Source: CAZMVU01 sp964569295 (lineage in GTDB: Bacteria; Hydrogenedentota; Hydrogenedentia; Hydrogenedentales; JAGMZX01). Taken from it: a DNA stretch of 22,410 nt. The position numbers and the translations under genes are program-made. The notes under the pieces are model-generated. The model searched no databases. It saw nothing but the letters and a program-made list of their open reading frames with translations, and had not been told where the DNA came from. This document shows positions 7,845 to 15,354 of this stretch, one piece after another; within the stretch, counting starts at the first letter, position 1, and each line of letters opens with the position of its first letter. The DNA lies in assembly GCA_964569295.1 (NCBI GenBank), contig CAZMVU010000063.1, positions 1 to 22,410 on the forward strand, given 5' to 3'.

Positions 7845-7886
7845 GTGCTGCCGGCAACAGGAGTGACAACCGATGGCATTGTTTGA
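7845..7886 (+). other. Possible 13-codon leader ORF overlapping the sugar-transferase start
   Basis: The strongest Shine-Dalgarno match in this gap, AAGGAGG, ends three bases before GTG 7845 rather than before the sugar-transferase ATG. From that GTG a frame of 13 codons (VLPATGVTTDGIV) ends at TGA 7884-7886, 11 bases past the ATG at 7873. This could couple translation of the two, or be a chance remnant. Confidence 0.25.
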
Positions 7887-8697
7887 AACTTTGCCGCGCG
7901 AGCCTGCCCATGGGGAAGGTGGCAGTGCATCGCCGCGGCATCCGAAAGACGAAGCGGATGGTGGTGGCCGGGTGAGACCGGTTTCCATTAATATCCCGTA
8001 CCTGAGCGTCAAGTTTCGTGGCCTGCGCCGTGCCCGGGTGGCGGCGGCACAACGGCAGATGCCGGCGCCGCTGCCGCTGGCGCCCCAGTTCGCCGTGCCT
8101 TTTCCCAGGTGGAAGCGTGCGATGGACGTGGCGGGCGCTGCGGCGGGCATCGTGCTGACCGCACCGCTCATGCTGGGGGTTGCGGCGGCTGTCAAGCTGA
8201 CCTGCCGCGGGCCGGTGTTGTTCAAGCAGGAGCGTGGCGGTCTTGGCGGTCAGCCCTTCACGGTGTACAAATTCCGCACCATGGTGGCCGATGCCGAAAC
8301 GCAAAAGCCGCACTTGCTCCACCTGAACGAGCGCAAGGGGCCCGCGTTCAAGATGAAAGACGACCCGCGCGTGACCCGGCTGGGTCAAATCCTGCGCATG
8401 CTGAGCCTGGATGAACTGCCCCAGTTCTTCAATGTGCTCAAGGGCGACATGAGCCTCGTGGGACCGCGGCCGCTGCCGGTGAAGGAAGACGAGGAACTGG
8501 CGCTCTGGCAGCGCATGCGCCTCGAGACCAAACCGGGCATCACCGGGCTGTGGCAGGTGACCAGCCGCGACCGGAGTTGCTTCGATGAATGGATGCGGCT
8601 CGATATCCGGTATATCAAGGAGTTGTCGTTCTGGTTGGATGTGAAGCTGCTGTTGCTTACAATTCCCGCGGTTGTGTCGCGCAAAGGCGCCCACTGA
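7873..8697 (+). CDS. Initiating undecaprenyl-phosphate sugar-1-phosphate transferase
   Basis: A 274-aa enzyme that transfers a sugar-1-phosphate from a nucleotide sugar to undecaprenyl phosphate, the first step of EPS repeat-unit synthesis. AGGAG lies 9 nt before ATG 7873. The monotopic phosphoglycosyl transferase domain (PF02397) fills 80-274: KRAMDV and a re-entrant membrane helix (~84-108), VYKFRTM (131-137), the catalytic Asp-Glu pair 180-181 in LSLDELPQFFNVLKGDMS, VGPRP (196-200) and PGITGLWQV (221-229). Unlike WbaP or WcaJ it lacks the four N-terminal helices and the CoA-binding-like domain. Instead there is a ~75-residue Pro/Arg-rich, apparently disordered leader. It heads the glycan assembly genes. 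The sugar donor cannot be told from sequence. Confidence 0.95.
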   Translation: MALFETLPREPAHGEGGSASPRHPKDEADGGGRVRPVSINIPYLSVKFRGLRRARVAAAQRQMPAPLPLAPQFAVPFPRWKRAMDVAGAAAGIVLTAPLMLGVAAAVKLTCRGPVLFKQERGGLGGQPFTVYKFRTMVADAETQKPHLLHLNERKGPAFKMKDDPRVTRLGQILRMLSLDELPQFFNVLKGDMSLVGPRPLPVKEDEELALWQRMRLETKPGITGLWQVTSRDRSCFDEWMRLDIRYIKELSFWLDVKLLLLTIPAVVSRKGAH

Positions 8698-8735
8698 AAG
8701 GACATACCGCGGGGTGCGGGAGAGGAAATGATCCG

Positions 8736-9338
8736 TTGATTCGAAAGCTTACGCGTATTATGTGTCTCGTGTTGTATTACGGGATTTGCCGGCATTTGCC
8801 CGAACACAGCATGCCGCGCGGCAAGCTCTGGTTGCACCTGCGGCGGTGGACCGTCGCGCCTACACTGCGCCACGCGGGCAAGCAAATCGCCATCAATCAT
8901 GGCGCCCATTTTGGGAACGGCAGCACGGTGTCTTTGGGCGATTACTCGAGTCTGGCGCTGAATGTGCGCGTGATCGGCGATGTCACCATAAAGAATTACG
9001 TGGGCACCGCGCAGGACGTCTTCATCTGCGCGTATGATCGCGAAATGTCGGACACGGAAACGCCGGCTGTATTCCAGGGCAAGCGGCCCGACGCGCCGAT
9101 TGTCGTCGAGGATGACGTCATCATCTTTGCCCGGGCGATCATCCTTGCCGGGGTACACATCGGTAAAGGGAGCATTATCGGCGCCGGCGCGGTGGTCAGC
9201 CGCGATGTGCCGCCCTATGCCGTCGTGGGCGGCAACCCCGCACAGATTATCAAGTGGCGCAAAGAACCGAAGGCGGAATGGCTCGAGGGCGCGCGTGTCA
9301 CCCCGCTGGCCGGCAGCCACCTGAAGCCCAAGTCGTGA
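8736..9338 (+). CDS. Hexapeptide-repeat O-acetyltransferase (WcaF/maltose-acetyltransferase type)
   Basis: A 200-aa protein from TTG 8736, with a purine-rich GAGAGGAA about 9 nt upstream; ATG 8760 is the alternative. The frame is open further upstream, but that stretch overlaps the sugar-transferase gene and is not conserved-looking. After a short hydrophobic N-terminus (LVLYYGICRHLP) come left-handed beta-helix repeats: ISLGDY-like turns near ~70, then VEDDVIIFARAIILAGVHIG and GAGAVVSRDVPPYAVVGGNP, the hallmark of this acetyl-CoA transferase family. It probably O-acetylates an EPS sugar on the cytoplasmic side before flipping. It overlaps the flippase gene by 4 bp, consistent with one transcript. 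Confidence 0.88.
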   Translation: MIRKLTRIMCLVLYYGICRHLPEHSMPRGKLWLHLRRWTVAPTLRHAGKQIAINHGAHFGNGSTVSLGDYSSLALNVRVIGDVTIKNYVGTAQDVFICAYDREMSDTETPAVFQGKRPDAPIVVEDDVIIFARAIILAGVHIGKGSIIGAGAVVSRDVPPYAVVGGNPAQIIKWRKEPKAEWLEGARVTPLAGSHLKPKS

Positions 9339-10678
9339 ATGGCGGTCCTGTAGCGCGTGTGCGCGCCCACCTCGACAGCGCGGCGGGGAAGGCCTTCATC
9401 ACCCTGGCCGATCAGGGGGTTGTGAGCGCGACGAACTTTCTCACTGCGGTGCTTGTGGGCCGGTTCGCGGGCACGGAGGAACTGGGCCTCTATTACCTCG
9501 GGTTCCAGGGCATTCTCATCTTCGCCCAGAACACGCAGATGTCGCTGGTATCGGCCGCCTACATCGTGTATGGGCCGCGGCTCTCGGGCGAAGACTTCCG
9601 TCAGTACACAGGCAGCACCCTGCTCCACTATGCCGCGCTGGCCGTTATCGCGGCGCTCGGCCTGTTGGTGGCCGGACTTGGCTTGCGCGCGACCGGTGTC
9701 CCGCAGGACATGGCCGGGCTCGACAAGGTACTGCTTGTCATGGCGGGCGCGGTGATTTTCTTTCTGTTGCGCGAGTATGCACGGCAGGTGTGTTTCGCGC
9801 GTTTGAACGCCCATGCCGCGCTCGTGCTGGATGGGTTCGTACTCGTGGCGCAGGTGTGCGGGCTCATGGCGCTGGGCGGCCTCGGCGTGCTCACGGCGGA
9901 CCGCGCCTACATGGTCGTCGGTCTGGCGTGTGGCGCGGGCGGTCTTACCTGGCTGGCTGCGCGGCGGCAGATTTTCTCGCCGCACATGGGCCGGGCCTGG
10001 CCGGATTTCCGCAAGAACTGGCGCTACAGCCGCTGGGTCTTCGCGATGAACCTGGCCTTTCTCGGCAGCATGCAGATCTATCCCTGGCTGCTGGTGAGTT
10101 TCCACGGCAAGGAGGCCAACGGCATCCTCGGGGCATGCGCCACCGTGATTTTTCTGTCGAACCCGTTTATTATCGGGATGAGCAATTTCTTAGGGCCCAA
10201 GTGCGTGCATGCGCTGACCGAGCGCGGCGCGCCGGGGCTCCAGCAAGTGGTGCGGACAGCGACCGCCTTCTTCGCCGTGACCATGGGCGGCTTTTGTGTC
10301 ATCATGTTGGCGGGGGGCGGGGTGGCGTTGCACCTGTTGTTTGGCGATGCGGAACTCGCCGCCTACGGCCATGTCGTAAGCATCTGGGCGGTGGGGCAAC
10401 TGGCGTGGGCCTTGCGCGCACCCGCGGAGTATGGCTTGAATGCAATCGAGCGGCCGGATGTCGGCTTCAAGGCGCTCCTGCTCATGCTGCTGATCACGGT
10501 AACCGCGGGCGTCTGGCTCACCTGGCGCTATCAGGCGGCGGGCGTCGCGGTGGGTATCGCCGCGGGGCAGACGGCGGCCTGCGTTTACTCGCGCACGGTG
10601 TTCGCACGGCAGGTGGGTGGGCTGTTGCGCCGCGGGCATAACACAGAACGGGACACAACCAGGGGAGAAAACCGATGA
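9335..10678 (+). CDS. Wzx-like polysaccharide flippase
   Basis: A 447-aa integral membrane protein. I place the start at GTG 9335, which overlaps the acetyltransferase TGA as GTGA. The frame extends back to 9254, but that part lies inside the neighbour and looks arbitrary. About 12-14 hydrophobic helices alternate with short basic loops. The N-terminus (FITLADQGVVSATNFLTAVLVGR) matches the lipopolysaccharide-biosynthesis flippase style of the MOP superfamily, where the opening helix carries a QG/N pattern. It should move undecaprenyl-linked repeat units across the inner membrane. Its place between acetyltransferase and polymerase genes supports Wzx over drug-efflux MATE members of the same superfamily. 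The polymerase gene begins within its stop codon (ATGA). Confidence 0.87.
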   Translation: MNGGPVARVRAHLDSAAGKAFITLADQGVVSATNFLTAVLVGRFAGTEELGLYYLGFQGILIFAQNTQMSLVSAAYIVYGPRLSGEDFRQYTGSTLLHYAALAVIAALGLLVAGLGLRATGVPQDMAGLDKVLLVMAGAVIFFLLREYARQVCFARLNAHAALVLDGFVLVAQVCGLMALGGLGVLTADRAYMVVGLACGAGGLTWLAARRQIFSPHMGRAWPDFRKNWRYSRWVFAMNLAFLGSMQIYPWLLVSFHGKEANGILGACATVIFLSNPFIIGMSNFLGPKCVHALTERGAPGLQQVVRTATAFFAVTMGGFCVIMLAGGGVALHLLFGDAELAAYGHVVSIWAVGQLAWALRAPAEYGLNAIERPDVGFKALLLMLLITVTAGVWLTWRYQAAGVAVGIAAGQTAACVYSRTVFARQVGGLLRRGHNTERDTTRGENR

Positions 10679-12060
10679 CGAACGCAGCACTGCCGGCAGA
10701 AGCAGCACCGCGCCACGCGGCGCCCTGGCTGGCCATCCTCTTTGTGGCAGGGGCGTTCTTCATTGTCGAACACAATTTCAACGCGGCGGATCTGTATGAT
10801 CAGCTCACGACGGCGGGCAGCCTGGATGAAATCCAGGATCTCAACCGCATGTTCCAGCCGCGCGCATGGCGCCAGCTTGCCGGGCTGGCGTTGGGCGGCG
10901 CCGGCCTGTTTCTCATGCTGCGCCGGCGGCGGAGCTCGAACTTAGCCCTCGGCTTCCTGGGCGGCCTCCTGATCTTCTACCTCGCGTGGAATACGTTGAG
11001 CCTCGTGTGGTCCGATGCACCCGCGGTCACGCTGCGGCGTGTCGGTCTCCTGTACATGTTGGTCCTGGCCGCGCTTGGGCTCACCGCGGTGCTCAGCCTG
11101 CGCGATATCCTCCTGCTTGCCGTCTTCTGGCCCGCCATTTACGTGGTGACCGGCTTTGGAGCGGAGGTGGCGCAAGGGGACTTTACTCCATGGGCGGGGG
11201 CGTACCGTTTTGCGGGCACGCTGCACCCGAATGCCCAGGGCGTGAACTGCGCGATCCTTGTATTGGCTGCCATCTGCTATTACCGGGAGGCAGAACACAA
11301 GAACCTGGTGCTCCTCACGATTCTGGTGGGGGCTGGTTTCCTGTACCTGACCAAATCGCGTACCGCCGTGACCTGCGTGGTGGGCGTGCTGCTCATGCAC
11401 TGGGGCATCCTGCAGTCGCGATCGGCCAAGGTGGCCCTCGCCAGTGCGGTTATCATGCTGGTGGCGGCGTTCCTGCTGCTCCAGGCCTGGGTGGAAGAAC
11501 CCGCCCGCGAAGCGCTCACGCTCGGGCGCACCGATGTCTCCGCGCAGGAAGTCGGCACCCTCACGGGCCGCCGCGATCTCTGGGACCAGCTCAGCGGCTA
11601 TGTGGCCGAGGCGCCGGTGCTCGGCTTCGGCTATGGCGCCTTCTGGAACGAGGAGCGATCGAACGAGATCATCGACGAGCAGGGCTGGCCCATTTCCCAC
11701 GCGCACAATGCCTACTTCGATGTGCTGCTCGAGGCGGGCCCTATTGCCCTCGTGACCTACGCACTCCTTCTCATCGCCGCTATCACCCTGGCCATCTCCT
11801 ACCTGCGCCAAAGTGGGAATCCGGCCTATACCTTTTTCTCGATCCTGCTCTTGTTCTGCGCCCTGAACAGTCTGCTCGAATCGGCGAGCGTACAGCGCAG
11901 CCAGCTCACCCTGCTGCTCCTGATTGTGCTGACGTCGCTCGCGTTCCGGGAACACCCGAAGCGGGCCTGGTATGAACAGGAAGCGCCCGCAGCAGCGGAC
12001 CGCAGCGGCGGCGCGGCCACCGAGCATGCGCCCGCGGCGCAACCCGTGGCCGGAGGATAG
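10675..12060 (+). CDS. O-antigen ligase/polymerase family protein (Wzy/WaaL type)
   Basis: A 461-aa membrane protein with AGGGGAG about 8 nt before ATG 10675. It has roughly 11-12 membrane helices and the family (PF04932, Wzy_C) features: GTLHPNAQG at 181-189 and a large periplasmic loop (~275-355) containing TGRRDLW, LGFGYGAFW and HAHNAYFDVLLEAG. Three helices follow and then a Pro/Ala-rich cytoplasmic tail. In a locus with flippase, PCP and OPX genes it most probably polymerises repeat units (Wzy); ligation of a finished chain (WaaL-like) cannot be excluded by sequence. An 82-bp gap without an obvious promoter separates it from the next glycosyltransferase. Confidence 0.88.
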   Translation: MTNAALPAEAAPRHAAPWLAILFVAGAFFIVEHNFNAADLYDQLTTAGSLDEIQDLNRMFQPRAWRQLAGLALGGAGLFLMLRRRRSSNLALGFLGGLLIFYLAWNTLSLVWSDAPAVTLRRVGLLYMLVLAALGLTAVLSLRDILLLAVFWPAIYVVTGFGAEVAQGDFTPWAGAYRFAGTLHPNAQGVNCAILVLAAICYYREAEHKNLVLLTILVGAGFLYLTKSRTAVTCVVGVLLMHWGILQSRSAKVALASAVIMLVAAFLLLQAWVEEPAREALTLGRTDVSAQEVGTLTGRRDLWDQLSGYVAEAPVLGFGYGAFWNEERSNEIIDEQGWPISHAHNAYFDVLLEAGPIALVTYALLLIAAITLAISYLRQSGNPAYTFFSILLLFCALNSLLESASVQRSQLTLLLLIVLTSLAFREHPKRAWYEQEAPAAADRSGGAATEHAPAAQPVAGG

Positions 12061-12142
12061 TCCTGCCCGGCAAAGCCCCGGCACATACAAGCGCCCGCCG
12101 AACATGGCGGCGGCAACGAGACTGGTTGGAACAGAAAGCCTT

Positions 12143-13141
12143 ATGACAAGCGGCAACATGATCACCGTTGTGGTGTGTACCTACACGCGCGCCAACTACT
12201 TGCGGCGCGCGCTCGAATCTCTCGTGCGCCAGGAAACGCCGGACTTCACCTATGAGGTGGTTGTGGTGGATGACGAGTCCACGGACGACACCCCAGCCGT
12301 TGTCGCGGAAGCAGACGCCCACGCGCCGATCCCGGTGCGCTATGTCTTGCAACCGGGCCGCGAGGGCCTGGCCCATGTGCGCAACCGTGGTGTGGCGGAA
12401 ATGCAAGGCGACTGGCTGGCCTTCTTCGACGACGACCAGCTCGCGGAACCCGGCTGGCTGCGCCAGCTTTTGCAGGTAGCCCGCGATCACGATGCGCGCC
12501 TCGTGGGCGGACCGCGCCGGCTGCACCTGCCCGAGGAGACCATGGCGCAGCTTGGTCCCGTGAGCCGGAGCTTGCTCGGAGAAAACTTGTACACGGGACC
12601 GCCCACCGTGCTCAATGGCAAGGAATTGCCCACCACCGGCAACCTCCTTATTGGCCGGGAAGTCATCGACAACGTGGGCGCCTTCGACCCGAAGTTTTCC
12701 GGCAACGAGGACACGGAGTTCCTTCAGCGGGCGCGGGCCGCGGGCTACGCCATTTGGACGGCGCCGGAGGCCATGTGCGCCCACCTTATACCGCAATACC
12801 GCACCGAAACCGCCTACTTCCGCTGGACATCCCTGCGCTGGGGGTATGGTTTCGCCGGGATCGACTGGAAGAACCATGGCACCATGAAAATGCTGGCCTA
12901 CGCCGCTGCACGCCTCGCACAGGCGGCAATCATCACCGTGCCGCGCTGGATCGCGGCGCGCCTTCAAGGCGGGGCCGCCGAGGCGCTCGACCGCAAGCTC
13001 CTGCTATGGCGCGCCCAGGGCTATGCGCGCACGGCGTTCTGGCTGGCCGCACCGCGGCTCTTTCCGCAACGCCGCTTCATTAACCTGATGGACTTCGGCA
13101 AGGAGCGCGAGCTGTTCCCCACGCAGGAGCCCGCGTTGTAG
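12143..13141 (+). CDS. Family 2 glycosyltransferase
   Basis: A 332-aa GT-A enzyme. Candidate starts are ATG 12104, 12143 and 12158; I prefer 12143, which puts the first beta strand (ITVVVCTYTRANYL) six residues in. Family features are VVVVDDESTDDT, the metal-binding FFDDDQ with Asp96-98, then PTTGNLLIGREV, FDPKFSGNEDTEF (the usual ED acceptor-site motif) and a C-terminal amphipathic part (~240-275) that may touch the membrane. It would add a sugar from a nucleotide donor to the lipid-linked repeat unit. The donor and linkage are unknown. It ends seven bases before the GT4 gene. Confidence 0.9.
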   Translation: MTSGNMITVVVCTYTRANYLRRALESLVRQETPDFTYEVVVVDDESTDDTPAVVAEADAHAPIPVRYVLQPGREGLAHVRNRGVAEMQGDWLAFFDDDQLAEPGWLRQLLQVARDHDARLVGGPRRLHLPEETMAQLGPVSRSLLGENLYTGPPTVLNGKELPTTGNLLIGREVIDNVGAFDPKFSGNEDTEFLQRARAAGYAIWTAPEAMCAHLIPQYRTETAYFRWTSLRWGYGFAGIDWKNHGTMKMLAYAAARLAQAAIITVPRWIAARLQGGAAEALDRKLLLWRAQGYARTAFWLAAPRLFPQRRFINLMDFGKERELFPTQEPAL

Positions 13142-13148
13142 CCCCGGT

Positions 13149-14327
13149 ATGCGCGTACTGCAAGTGCATAATCGCTACCGGCTGCGCGGCGGCGAAGAGA
13201 CCGTGGTCGAGAACACGCTCGATATGCTGAACCGGCGCGGTGTAGCGGCGACGCTCTTCGACAAGGCGAGCGCGGATGTCGGCGGCGGCCTGACAGCGAA
13301 GGTGCGCGCGGTTTTCAGCGCCATCTATGCGCCTTCCTCGCGCAAAGAAATGCACCGGCTCCTCGAACGCGAACAGCCCGACATAGTGCACGTACACAAC
13401 CTGTACCCGCTGATCTCGCCGTCGGTGTTGGCGGCGTGCCGCGAGGCCGGCGTGCCGGCGGTGATGACCGTGCACAACTACCGCCTTATATGTCCTATCG
13501 CTGTACACTTCCGCGATGGCCGCATCTGCACCGAGTGCGCCAGCGGCCGCGAGTGGAATTGCGCGGTGCACAACTGCCGCGGGAACCGCATCGAGAGCGC
13601 CGCCTATGCCCTGCGCAACTGGACCGTGCGCCGCCTGGGCCTGTACCGCAAGAACGTCACCCTATACCTCGCCATCAGCCAGTTCCTCAAAGACTGGCTG
13701 GTGGCGGAACGCCTTCCCGCAAACCGGGTTGTGGTCACGCCCAATATGATCACGTTGCCATCGGGGCCGATAGCCGACGCCGGGGCGGGCGCCTATGCCG
13801 GATTCGCCGGGCGCGCCAGTGCGGAGAAGGGAATTGATGTGCTGATTGAAGCCGCCCGTCAGGCGCCGGGGGTTCCTGTGACCATCGCGGGGCACGGCCC
13901 CTTGCTCGCCCGGTTCAAGGCGAACGCCCCCGAGAACGTGCATTTTCCCGGCATGCTCTCGCGCGAAGGGCTGGCCGGCTTCTACCAGGGGTTGCGGTTT
14001 CTCGTGGTACCCAGTGTTTGGTACGAAACCTTTGGGCTGGTGGCGTGCGAAGCCATGAGCCATGGCATCCCCGTGATCGCCTCGAAAATCGGCGGGCTAC
14101 AGGAAATCGTGCGCAACGGCGAAACGGGGCTGCACTTCGAGCCCGGAAACGCCGAAGACCTTGCGGAGAAAATGCGCGCACTCTGGAACGACCCGGACCG
14201 CTGCCGCACCATGGGGCAGGCGGGGCGTGCACTGGTCGAACGCGAGTACAGCGAGCCGGTCTATTTCGAGAATCTCATGGCCGCCTATGAACAAGCGCGC
14301 ACATTGGGTGGGCCGCCTACGGATTGA
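13149..14327 (+). CDS. Family 4 glycosyltransferase with cysteine-rich insert
   Basis: A 392-aa GT-B retaining enzyme. The N-terminal Rossmann domain has MRVLQVHNRYRLRGGEE and DIVHVHNLYPLISPSVL. The donor-binding C-terminal domain has GFAGRASAEKGIDVLIEA and the EX7E motif at Glu293 and Glu301 (ETFGLVACE). Between ~119 and 139 four cysteines (CTECASGREWNC and a later C) form a possible metal-binding or disulfide loop, seen in a subset of GT4 enzymes. No clear Shine-Dalgarno site precedes ATG 13149, so translation probably depends on coupling with the GT2 gene. It is likely to extend the EPS repeat unit; the sugar is not identifiable. Confidence 0.92.
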   Translation: MRVLQVHNRYRLRGGEETVVENTLDMLNRRGVAATLFDKASADVGGGLTAKVRAVFSAIYAPSSRKEMHRLLEREQPDIVHVHNLYPLISPSVLAACREAGVPAVMTVHNYRLICPIAVHFRDGRICTECASGREWNCAVHNCRGNRIESAAYALRNWTVRRLGLYRKNVTLYLAISQFLKDWLVAERLPANRVVVTPNMITLPSGPIADAGAGAYAGFAGRASAEKGIDVLIEAARQAPGVPVTIAGHGPLLARFKANAPENVHFPGMLSREGLAGFYQGLRFLVVPSVWYETFGLVACEAMSHGIPVIASKIGGLQEIVRNGETGLHFEPGNAEDLAEKMRALWNDPDRCRTMGQAGRALVEREYSEPVYFENLMAAYEQARTLGGPPTD

Positions 14328-14339
14328 GGAGCCTCTGCC

Positions 14340-15125
14340 ATGACCACCGATTCCGAGTACATTGCCTGGCCCGAGCGGTACAACCTGCTGGGCGTGCAGG
14401 TGAGCGCCGCTACCTACGAGAGCGCCCTGGCGGCCGTTATCCCCGCCGCGAAGGCGCACCGCTCGACCGCGCAGACCCACCTCGCCGTGCATGGGCTGGT
14501 CGAGGGGAGCCGCGACCCGGCCCTGCGGCGCCTGCTCGACAACTTCGACATTGTCGCGCCAGACGGCCACCCGGTGCGTATCGGACTCAACAAGCTGTAC
14601 AACACGGGCCTCGAAGACCGTTGTTACGGGCCGGAGTTCACCCTGCTTTGCTGCGCGGCGTGCGCGAAAGAGGGCATTCCGGTATATTTCTACGGCAGCC
14701 GCCTAGAGGTGGTGGAGAAGATGCGGGACAACCTGGTGGCGAAGTTCCCGGGCCTCGATGTGGCCGGCTGCGAGCCATCGATCTTTCGCCCGCTCACGGA
14801 AGCAGAAGACGCCGAACTCGTGCAGCGGATCAACGACTCGGGCGCGGGAGTGGTGTTCGTCGGGCTGGGCTGCCCGTTGCAGGAGTGGTTCACTGGCGAG
14901 CATAAGGGCCGCATCAATGCGGTGATGATCGCCGCGGGCGCCGCCTTCGACTTCCATGCCGGCATGAAAAAGCAGGCTCCGCAGTGGATGCGCAAACATT
15001 CGCTCGAATGGCTCTACCGCCTGTGGAGCGAGCCGGGCCGCCTGTGGAAACGCTACCTCATGACCAACGTGATCTTCCTCTGGCGCTTCATGCTCCAGCG
15101 CCTTGGCCTGCGCACCTACCGCTGA
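14340..15125 (+). CDS. WecG/TagA/CpsF family glycosyltransferase (GT26)
   Basis: A 261-aa enzyme, 12 bp downstream of the GT4 gene, with GAGGAG overlapping that gene's stop. It shows the family markers: NLLGVQVSAATYESAL at the start, FDIVAPDGHPV with the likely catalytic Asp75, VYFYGSRLEVVEKM, VFVGLGCPLQEWF, GAAFDFHAGMKKQAP and the C-terminal EWLYRLWSEPGRLWKRYL, which in TagA-type enzymes forms the membrane-binding appendage that completes the active site. Members transfer N-acetylmannosamine, mannosaminuronate or related sugars to lipid-linked acceptors, so the EPS may contain such a residue. It is the last gene of the synthesis operon. Confidence 0.92.
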   Translation: MTTDSEYIAWPERYNLLGVQVSAATYESALAAVIPAAKAHRSTAQTHLAVHGLVEGSRDPALRRLLDNFDIVAPDGHPVRIGLNKLYNTGLEDRCYGPEFTLLCCAACAKEGIPVYFYGSRLEVVEKMRDNLVAKFPGLDVAGCEPSIFRPLTEAEDAELVQRINDSGAGVVFVGLGCPLQEWFTGEHKGRINAVMIAAGAAFDFHAGMKKQAPQWMRKHSLEWLYRLWSEPGRLWKRYLMTNVIFLWRFMLQRLGLRTYR

Positions 15126-15126
15126 C

Positions 15127-15146
15127 ACGCCGCCCCTGCGCGGCGT
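15127..15146 (+). terminator. Hairpin at the end of the EPS operon
   Basis: ACGCCGC at 15127-15133 pairs perfectly with GCGGCGT at 15140-15146 across a 6-nt loop, starting 2 bp after the GT26 stop. There is no T-run, so it would be a weak intrinsic terminator, a Rho-related end, or an mRNA-stabilising stem. Confidence 0.45.
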
Positions 15147-15354
15147 TCCCAGCCTATCCGCCCCCGTGTCCGCTTGGCGGGTTTGGGGCCCGATATATGG
15201 TATGCTGCGTGGAGAGAACACGGCGCCATGGCGTAACCGCCTTGACATGGCGGAGTGAATTGTGGTTGTTCTCTACCCGCTGACTCCGTATTTTTCTCGC
15301 GAATATTCTGCCCGCGATAGGGTTCGCGGCCAATCCAAGCTGAGGGAAACGACA
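15147..15354 (+). promoter_or_regulatory. topA upstream region with candidate promoter
   Basis: TTGGCG (15174-15179) and TATGGT (15196-15201) are 16 nt apart, each 4 of 6 to consensus; an overlapping extended -10 reading TGG-TATGCT ends at 15206. A perfect TTGACA at 15242-15247 has no convincing -10 at the right distance. No gene is supportable here. The topA frame is open back to 15262, but those residues do not resemble topoisomerase. Confidence 0.35.

Noticed and set aside
9254..9334. Longer start of the flippase inside the acetyltransferase gene
   Set aside because: The additional residues are Arg/Gly/Pro-rich and in an overlapping frame; the GTGA overlap at 9335 suits the operon style.
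15242..15247. TTGACA as the topA -35 box
   Set aside because: At 16-18 nt downstream the best hexamers match only about 3 of 6 -10 consensus bases.
15262..15354. Upstream extension of topA
   Set aside because: The extra 31 residues do not resemble TopA, while TTG 15355 has a well-spaced GAGGG and gives the conserved N-terminus.
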